This document shows, one piece after another, positions 6,484 through 10,596 of a DNA stretch of 10,596 nt. The notes under the pieces were generated by a model. The model ran no database searches and had not been told where the DNA came from. It saw only the letters and a program-made list of their open reading frames with translations. How positions within the stretch are numbered: position 1 is the stretch's first letter; every line of letters begins with the position of its first letter. A program made the position numbers and the translations under genes. The stretch covers positions 1-10,596 of the forward strand of contig JAJDEK010000051.1 of NCBI GenBank assembly GCA_029259875.1. The letters are read 5' to 3'. The DNA comes from Planctomycetaceae bacterium (GTDB lineage Bacteria > Planctomycetota > Planctomycetia > Planctomycetales > Planctomycetaceae).

Positions 6484-7974
6484 ATGATGTTACAATCCAC
6501 ATCGGAATTACCGACGATCTCATTGAACCAACTCCTGGCAAGGCGTCAATTGCTTAAACGGGCCGGTAGTGGCTTAGGAACTTTGGGTCTGCTCAGCTTG
6601 CTACAACAAGAGGGAGTTCTGGAAACAGCAAATGCTGCCCCTGCAATTAAAGCAACAAATCCGTTGGCTCCAAAACCAGCACACTTACCTGCGAAAGCAA
6701 AGTCCGTCATCTGGTTATTCATTAATGGGGGACCGAGCCACGTTGATACCTGGGACTATAAACCTGAACTCGAAAAACGAGATGGTGTCGCTCTGGAAGG
6801 CTTTGATAACAAAACGGGGTTCTTTCAAAATGCAGTGGGGCCCTTAATGAAAAGCCCCTTTAAATTCAATCAATATGGAGAATCGGGAAAATGGGTCTCA
6901 GATCTCTTTCCACATCTGTCTCAGCATGTAGACAAGATGGCCTTCATTCATTCGGGCCATACAGAATCGAACAACCACAGCCCCGCATTATTTATGATGA
7001 ATTGTGGTATTCCTAAAATGGGATACCCCTGCGTCGGTTCCTGGGTGACTTATGGACTGGGCTCCGAAAGCGACAGCCTGCCCGCGTTTGTGGTCATGTC
7101 AGACCCCTTAGGAAGAGGTCTTCCCAAAGGACAAAGTTTGAACTGGGGTGCCGGTTTTTTGCCGAGCGTATATCAGGGAACTTACCTGAAACCAAGCGGT
7201 GAACCGATTGATAACCTAAAGCCGCCATCGGCACTCACCGAAAAAGGACGACAACGTTCTCAACTCGACTTATTGAAATCATTAAATCGTCAGCATCTCC
7301 AACAAAATGAAGGTGATCAGGAATTGGCGGCGCGGATCGAAAGCTTTGAACTTGCTTATCGTATGCAGAGCGCAGCACCGGAAGCGTTGGATATTTCCCA
7401 AGAGCCCAAACATCTTCAGGAACAATACGGCATAGGCACCAAAAAATGTGAGCACTTTGCAAAACAATGTCTCATTGCACGGCGGATGGTCGAACGCGGC
7501 ACCCGTTTTGTGCAGATATATTCGGGTGGTATGGAAAACCAGCGTAGTTGGGACGGCCACTCTGATATTAAAGGCAATCACAGTGGCTTCGCTGCAGAAA
7601 CCGACCAACCCATCGCCGCATTGCTGGCTGATCTGGCAGCGCGCGGTTTACTTGATGAAACACTCGTAGTTTGGGGAGGTGAATTCGGTCGCCTGCCGAT
7701 TGCTCAAAAAGGGGCCACTCCCGGACGAGACCATAACCCTCATGCTTTTACAACCTGGCTAGCAGGAGGCGGCGTCAAAGCAGGAACCAGCTATGGTGCC
7801 ACTGACGAAATTGGCTTTAAAGCGGCTGAAGACAAAGTGCATGTGAATGATCTCCACGCAACGATACTGAGGCTATTGGGTATGGATCATGAAAAACTTA
7901 CGTATCTATACAGTGGAAGACGGTTTCGCCTAACCGATGTCGGAGGCCATGTAATCGATAAAATTATTGCGTAA
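6484..7974 (+). CDS. DUF1501 family protein (sulfatase/alkaline phosphatase-like fold), Tat-exported
   Basis: 496 residues. A twin-arginine signal lies at about 20-40 (RRQLLKRAGSGLGTLGLLSLL); export in folded form suggests bound metal or cofactor. The body shows DUF1501 marks: WLFINGGPSHVDTWD at 77-91, CLIARRMVERGTRFVQIYSGG in the middle, GGEFGRLP near 398-405, GRDHNPH at 414-420 and HVNDLHATILRLLG at 453-466. The Asp/His residues in GGPSHVD, GRDHNPH and NDLH lie where related alkaline-phosphatase-superfamily enzymes hold metals, so hydrolase activity is plausible but unproven. GAGGA at 6476-6480 lies only three bases from this ATG but six from the second ATG at 6487, so translation may really begin at 6487; the difference is one Met. 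The gene follows the DUF1549/DUF1553 gene by 65 bases, the standard pairing in planctomycetes, and is the last gene of the operon. Confidence 0.92.
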   Translation: MMLQSTSELPTISLNQLLARRQLLKRAGSGLGTLGLLSLLQQEGVLETANAAPAIKATNPLAPKPAHLPAKAKSVIWLFINGGPSHVDTWDYKPELEKRDGVALEGFDNKTGFFQNAVGPLMKSPFKFNQYGESGKWVSDLFPHLSQHVDKMAFIHSGHTESNNHSPALFMMNCGIPKMGYPCVGSWVTYGLGSESDSLPAFVVMSDPLGRGLPKGQSLNWGAGFLPSVYQGTYLKPSGEPIDNLKPPSALTEKGRQRSQLDLLKSLNRQHLQQNEGDQELAARIESFELAYRMQSAAPEALDISQEPKHLQEQYGIGTKKCEHFAKQCLIARRMVERGTRFVQIYSGGMENQRSWDGHSDIKGNHSGFAAETDQPIAALLADLAARGLLDETLVVWGGEFGRLPIAQKGATPGRDHNPHAFTTWLAGGGVKAGTSYGATDEIGFKAAEDKVHVNDLHATILRLLGMDHEKLTYLYSGRRFRLTDVGGHVIDKIIA

Positions 7975-7996
7975 GCAGTAGCTTAACAAAATAGTA

Positions 7997-8026
7997 AAAC
8001 ACTTAAGAAATGGTTTCGGAGTGTTT
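7997..8026. terminator. Possible bidirectional terminator between convergent genes
   Basis: AAACACT (7997-8003) pairs with AGTGTTT (8020-8026). Nested inside, GAAA (8007-8010) pairs with TTTC (8014-8017) around TGG. On the minus strand the stem runs into a T-rich stretch (TTTTACTATTTTG); on the plus strand TTTAAACTTCTT follows. It overlaps the stop codon of the AraC gene and sits 22 bases after the DUF1501 stop. Position and shape fit termination of both convergent transcripts; the stem is AT-rich and interrupted. Confidence 0.4.
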
Positions 8027-8764
8027 AAACTTCTTACGATATTCCGAAGGTGAGGTACCCATTAAATTAACAAACTGTTTTGTAAAATAACTTTGATCAT
8101 AAAATCCGGATTCCAACGCAATCTCAGAAATTCGTTTTTCGGTCCGGGTTAATGACTGACAGGCGGCATTGATTCTGACACGCAGAATATATTTCTGGGG
8201 CGTAATCTGGTACAGCTTTTTGAATTTGCGATCAAATTGACTGACGGACAAAAACATGAGATCTGCCAGATCCGAAATTTGAATCCGTTCACGATAATGT
8301 TCGAGCACATAAGCAATGACTTTGTCTAACTCTTGATAAGACTGAAATTCAGTACCGGCAACTTTAATATCACGTAATACGCCAGCAACCCCAATGACTT
8401 TACCACCATCACCGAATAAGGGAATTTTACTGCAAAGATACCACTTCAGATTTCCATGTCGATCGGGAACTAACCAGACCTGATTGGGAAGCGGGCTGGC
8501 TGACTGCATCACTCGCTGATCTTCAGCTACATATTGTTGTGCCAGGTCTTTCGGATGAATATCAAAATCAGTTTTTCCGATAATATCTGCTTCTTTGGAA
8601 ATCGCACGAACATCCATCCAAGTTTGACTGATATTAATAAATCGACCCTGTGCGTCTTTCGCAAAAAAATGCGCATCAGGAATATAATTGAATAACTCTT
8701 CCAAATGGAGTTTATTATCAAGCCGTTTCAAGAACTGATCACGAAATGTCTGTGGATTCACCAT
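8003..8764 (-). CDS. AraC-family transcriptional regulator with N-terminal PAS sensor domain
   Basis: 253 residues from the ATG at 8764-8762. A PAS domain spans about 21-134: LFNYIPDAHFFAKDAQGRFINIS, then IIGKTDFDIHP (61-71) and, near its end, GKVIGVAGVLRDI (121-133). It is a small-ligand, redox or cofactor-sensing fold; Cys111 and Trp108 lie in it. The AraC DNA-binding domain spans about 148-246 with two helix-turn-helix units: ISDLADLMFLSVSQFDRKFKK (163-183) and ISEIALESGFYDQSYFTKQF (212-231), ending in the family signature GTSPSEYRKKF. It is a cytoplasmic one-component regulator. A TTG at 8779 would add five residues, but neither start has a clear Shine-Dalgarno, so the ATG is preferred. 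It converges on the sigma/DUF1501 operon and is divergent from the second DUF1501 gene, across a 201-base shared spacer between the two preferred starts. By the usual habit of AraC proteins it may control that neighbour and itself. Its ligand cannot be read from the sequence. Confidence 0.92.
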   Translation of the reverse strand: MVNPQTFRDQFLKRLDNKLHLEELFNYIPDAHFFAKDAQGRFINISQTWMDVRAISKEADIIGKTDFDIHPKDLAQQYVAEDQRVMQSASPLPNQVWLVPDRHGNLKWYLCSKIPLFGDGGKVIGVAGVLRDIKVAGTEFQSYQELDKVIAYVLEHYRERIQISDLADLMFLSVSQFDRKFKKLYQITPQKYILRVRINAACQSLTRTEKRISEIALESGFYDQSYFTKQFVNLMGTSPSEYRKKFKHSETIS

Positions 8765-8965
8765 GCGTAAATAATACAAATTTATGCGTGTTTTCTACAA
8801 GACAGCGTTGATCTTAGCGTCTACGATATGCAAAAATAAACGAATAAGGAATTTCTTGCGCGTATAATTATAATACGAACATTCTTTATTAACTGGTGAC
8901 AAATAAATACAAGACCGATTTTAAACGATTAAGTTTGTTTCAGATCCATTATATTGGGGCGCATT
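8765..8965. promoter_or_regulatory. Divergent promoter region between PAS-AraC and second DUF1501 gene
   Basis: This AT-rich noncoding spacer must carry promoters for both directions. Two perfect TATAAT boxes stand head to tail at 8863-8868 and 8869-8874, inside CGTAT (8861-8865) and its inverted copy ATACG (8873-8877). The overlapping minus-strand copies TATTAT (8875-8870) and TATAAT (8872-8867) could serve the AraC gene. No convincing -35 element at 16-18 bases was found for either direction, which would fit activator-dependent promoters. GGGG at 8956-8959, six bases before the ATG at 8966, is the likely ribosome binding site of the DUF1501 gene. Confidence 0.4.
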
Positions 8966-10342
8966 ATGCTGAAGTTTACTGGTCAGGGAGCAGCACATAC
9001 CTGTAGTGGAGTCACTCGCAGAGACTTTCTCCAAGTCGGAACATTGGGTGCAATGGGACTATCATTGCCTCAGTACCTGGAAGCGAAAGAACAAGGTCTT
9101 GTCGATAAAAAAAATGATAACCGTTCGGCGATCATGATCTTCAATCTCGGAGCCCCCAGTCAGTTAGATACATTCGACATGAAACCGGATGCTCCCGCTG
9201 AAGTACGTGGCCCTTTTAAACCAATCCATACTGCTTCACCTGAAATTGATATCTCTGAAATTTTACCTCTGCACGCAAAAGTAGCCGATAAGTTTTCGCT
9301 CGTTCGCTCCTGCTATCATACCGCAGCCGCCGTACATGATGCTGGCTGGCAAATGATGCAGACGGGTCGCATATTTACAGGCGGGATTAATACTCCACAC
9401 ATCGGGTCCGTCGTTGATTATCTTCGCGGACGTAAAACAGATCTACCAGCAAACGTCGTGCTTCCGGAAACAATGGGCCGTGGCGGTGGAAATCTTCCCA
9501 ATGGTCAAGCGGGCGGTTTCCTGGGAAAAGCGCATGATCCATTTGCACTAATGGCTGATCCTTCCAAACCTGACTTCAAAGTTCCTGACTTGCTGCCTCC
9601 CAAAGAAATTGGAACGGCCCGACTGGAACGTCGTAAAAAGATTCGCGAAGTGGTCGACAACACGATTGACTATTTCGAATCAACAGAAGATGCCAAACTC
9701 TTGAACGGTAATTTCCATTCCGCTTATCGCTTGATGACGAGCAAACAGGCCCGTGAAGCCTTTGACCTCGCTAAGGAACCAAAGAAAGTTCGAGAACGTT
9801 ATGGAATGAATCGGTTCGGCCAATGTTGCCTGTTGGCACGTCGTCTAGTGGAATCCGGGGTTCGTTTTGTAACGATCAATACATTCCTGACCGTCTTCAA
9901 TGAAATCACATGGGACATTCATGGTTCAAAACCTTTCACTTCAATTGAAGGGATGAAAAATATCGTAGCTCCCATGTATGACCAGGGCTATAGCGCTCTG
10001 ATTGAAGACCTTTATGACCGAGGGATGCTGGACGAAACATTGGTTTGCAATGTTGCAGAGTTCGGCAGAACTCCCAAAGTGAATCCCGCAGGAGGCCGAG
10101 ACCATTGGCCACAATGTTTTACCTGCTATTTTGCCGGTGGCGGTGTTCAAGGCGGACGTGTAGTCGGCAGCAGTGATCCCATCGGTGGTGTTCCTGCAGA
10201 TCGTCCTGTTTCCCCTGGTGACTTGGCGGCGACTGTTTATCACAGCCTTGGCTTCGATCTGCATACAGTTCTGCCTGGCCCCTCAGGCCGTCCTTTCCCA
10301 ATAGTTGACGTGGGTAAACATGAAATTCGCGAGCTGTTTTAA
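8966..10342 (+). CDS. DUF1501 family protein, second paralogue of a different subtype, Tat-exported
   Basis: 458 residues from the ATG at 8966. A TTG at 8954 would add four residues but lacks its own Shine-Dalgarno. A twin-arginine signal lies at about 17-40 (TRRDFLQVGTLGAMGLSLP). Family marks are IMIFNLGAPSQLDTFDMKP (56-74), PEVRGPFKPI-like text at 79-87, QCCLLARRLVESGVRFVTIN mid-protein, VAEFGRTP near 364-371, GRDHWP at 377-382 and PGDLAATVYHSLG at 417-429. It is probably a periplasmic or surface protein with an alkaline phosphatase/sulfatase-related fold; activity unknown. Compared with the paralogue ending at 7974, GGPSHVDTWD is replaced by GAPSQLDTFD and the histidine of NDLHATI by alanine (GDLAATV). 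The two therefore differ at likely active-site or metal-site positions. It has no adjacent DUF1549/DUF1553 partner upstream; the gene beginning at 10497 is cut off, so a partner there cannot be excluded. Confidence 0.9.
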   Translation: MLKFTGQGAAHTCSGVTRRDFLQVGTLGAMGLSLPQYLEAKEQGLVDKKNDNRSAIMIFNLGAPSQLDTFDMKPDAPAEVRGPFKPIHTASPEIDISEILPLHAKVADKFSLVRSCYHTAAAVHDAGWQMMQTGRIFTGGINTPHIGSVVDYLRGRKTDLPANVVLPETMGRGGGNLPNGQAGGFLGKAHDPFALMADPSKPDFKVPDLLPPKEIGTARLERRKKIREVVDNTIDYFESTEDAKLLNGNFHSAYRLMTSKQAREAFDLAKEPKKVRERYGMNRFGQCCLLARRLVESGVRFVTINTFLTVFNEITWDIHGSKPFTSIEGMKNIVAPMYDQGYSALIEDLYDRGMLDETLVCNVAEFGRTPKVNPAGGRDHWPQCFTCYFAGGGVQGGRVVGSSDPIGGVPADRPVSPGDLAATVYHSLGFDLHTVLPGPSGRPFPIVDVGKHEIRELF

Positions 10343-10350
10343 GAATTCAA

Positions 10351-10373
10351 ATCAGTTTTTTATATAAACTGAT
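10351..10373 (+). terminator. AT-rich hairpin after second DUF1501 gene
   Basis: ATCAGTTT (10351-10358) and AAACTGAT (10366-10373) form a perfect 8-bp stem around a 7-base AT loop, starting eight bases after the stop codon. The position suits a terminator, but no T-run follows and the stem is weak. Confidence 0.35.
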
Positions 10374-10384
10374 GTTAAAGATAA

Positions 10385-10409
10385 ATTACGATTTGAAACA
10401 AATCGTAAT
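10385..10409. repeat. Perfect 11-bp inverted repeat, terminator stem or operator
   Basis: ATTACGATTTG (10385-10395) and CAAATCGTAAT (10399-10409) are exact reverse complements around AAA. It lies 42 bases after the DUF1501 stop and 87 bases before the next gene's ATG. No T-run follows on the plus strand, so it may be a protein-binding dyad for the downstream promoter or, together with the hairpin just before it, a tandem termination or RNA-stabilising structure. Confidence 0.6.
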
Positions 10410-10496
10410 ATGGGCCACCCTGCTCATTGATAAATGATCTCTCCTTGTACGTCACAAAATCCTTCAAGACAATGCAAACATAAAGAGAAGTGTTCG

Positions 10497-10596
10497 ATGT
10501 ATCCTGCAAAACAAACCACGCCTTTCATTCTATTTTTGATCTTCACAGGATTGTTTATTTCGAGTGTCGACTCCTTTTCTCTCCTCGCTTCAGAAT
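10497..10596 (+). CDS. Start of a secreted protein of unknown function, truncated by window edge
   Basis: An ATG at 10497 is preceded by GAGAAG (10485-10490) at six bases spacing, a fair Shine-Dalgarno. The 33 visible residues begin MYPAKQTTPF, continue with a hydrophobic core (FILFLIFTGLFI, about 10-21), and end SLLASE, a shape typical of a Sec signal peptide with cleavage near LLA-SE. The frame is open to the window end. No domain is visible, so function cannot be assigned. Export and position after a DUF1501 gene would fit another member of the planctomycete extracytoplasmic families, but this is a guess. Confidence 0.65.
   Translation, partial: MYPAKQTTPFILFLIFTGLFISSVDSFSLLASE

Noticed and set aside
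7282..7608. 108-codon minus-strand open frame within the first DUF1501 gene
   Set aside because: It is antisense to conserved DUF1501 sequence, with no recognisable protein features.
8765..8779. TTG start adding five residues to the PAS-AraC protein
   Set aside because: No ribosome binding site supports it and the added residues belong to no domain; the ATG at 8764 is the simpler choice, though neither is strongly supported.
8954..8965. TTG start adding four residues to the second DUF1501 protein
   Set aside because: The G-rich run just after the TTG works better as the Shine-Dalgarno of the ATG at 8966.
9941..10264. 107-codon minus-strand open frame within the second DUF1501 gene
   Set aside because: It is antisense to the conserved C-terminal motifs of the DUF1501 protein and has no independent support.
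1..10596. Mobile element, phage or CRISPR origin for the region
   Set aside because: No transposase, integrase, direct-repeat array, terminal inverted repeats or tRNA-end duplication was seen, and the genes look like ordinary planctomycete chromosome content.

Overview
The window looks like a chromosomal segment of a planctomycete, probably of the Planctomycetaceae / Gimesia-like group. This rests on gene content. It combines a planctomycete/Verrucomicrobia-type ECF sigma factor, a FecR+LamG membrane anti-sigma-like protein, a large secreted PSCyt1-DUF1549-DUF1553 cytochrome-like protein, and two DUF1501 proteins. These families are greatly expanded in planctomycetes and rare elsewhere. Base composition is moderate to AT-leaning. 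I see no tRNA, rRNA, CRISPR array, transposase or phage gene.

Layout: (1) Positions 1-513, minus strand, hold the N-terminal part of a beta-ketoacyl-ACP synthase, cut by the window edge just past its catalytic cysteine. (2) Positions 514-989 are a noncoding divergent interval with one hairpin-like structure and two short dyads. (3) Positions 990-7974, plus strand, form a probable four-gene operon: ECF sigma factor, FecR/LamG membrane regulator (4-bp stop/start overlap), secreted di-CxxCH cytochrome-like DUF1549/DUF1553 protein, and Tat-exported DUF1501 protein. A hairpin with a U-tract separates the last two genes. (4) Positions 8003-8764, minus strand, encode a convergent PAS-AraC regulator; a hairpin over the convergent ends may terminate both transcripts. 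(5) Positions 8966-10342, plus strand, encode a second DUF1501 protein of a different subtype, divergent from the AraC gene. (6) Positions 10343-10496 contain two hairpins, one a perfect 11-bp dyad. (7) From 10497 begins a secreted protein cut by the window end.

Inferred joint function: the membrane FecR/LamG protein would sense an extracytoplasmic cue, perhaps a glycan bound by LamG, and control the co-encoded sigma factor. The two downstream exported proteins would be the effector pair. Their biochemical activity is not established from sequence. The DUF1501 fold is related to alkaline phosphatases and sulfatases, and the partner carries two c-type heme motifs, so a redox plus hydrolase role in breakdown of sulfated or complex polysaccharide is a hypothesis only. 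The PAS-AraC protein is positioned to control the second DUF1501 gene and itself.
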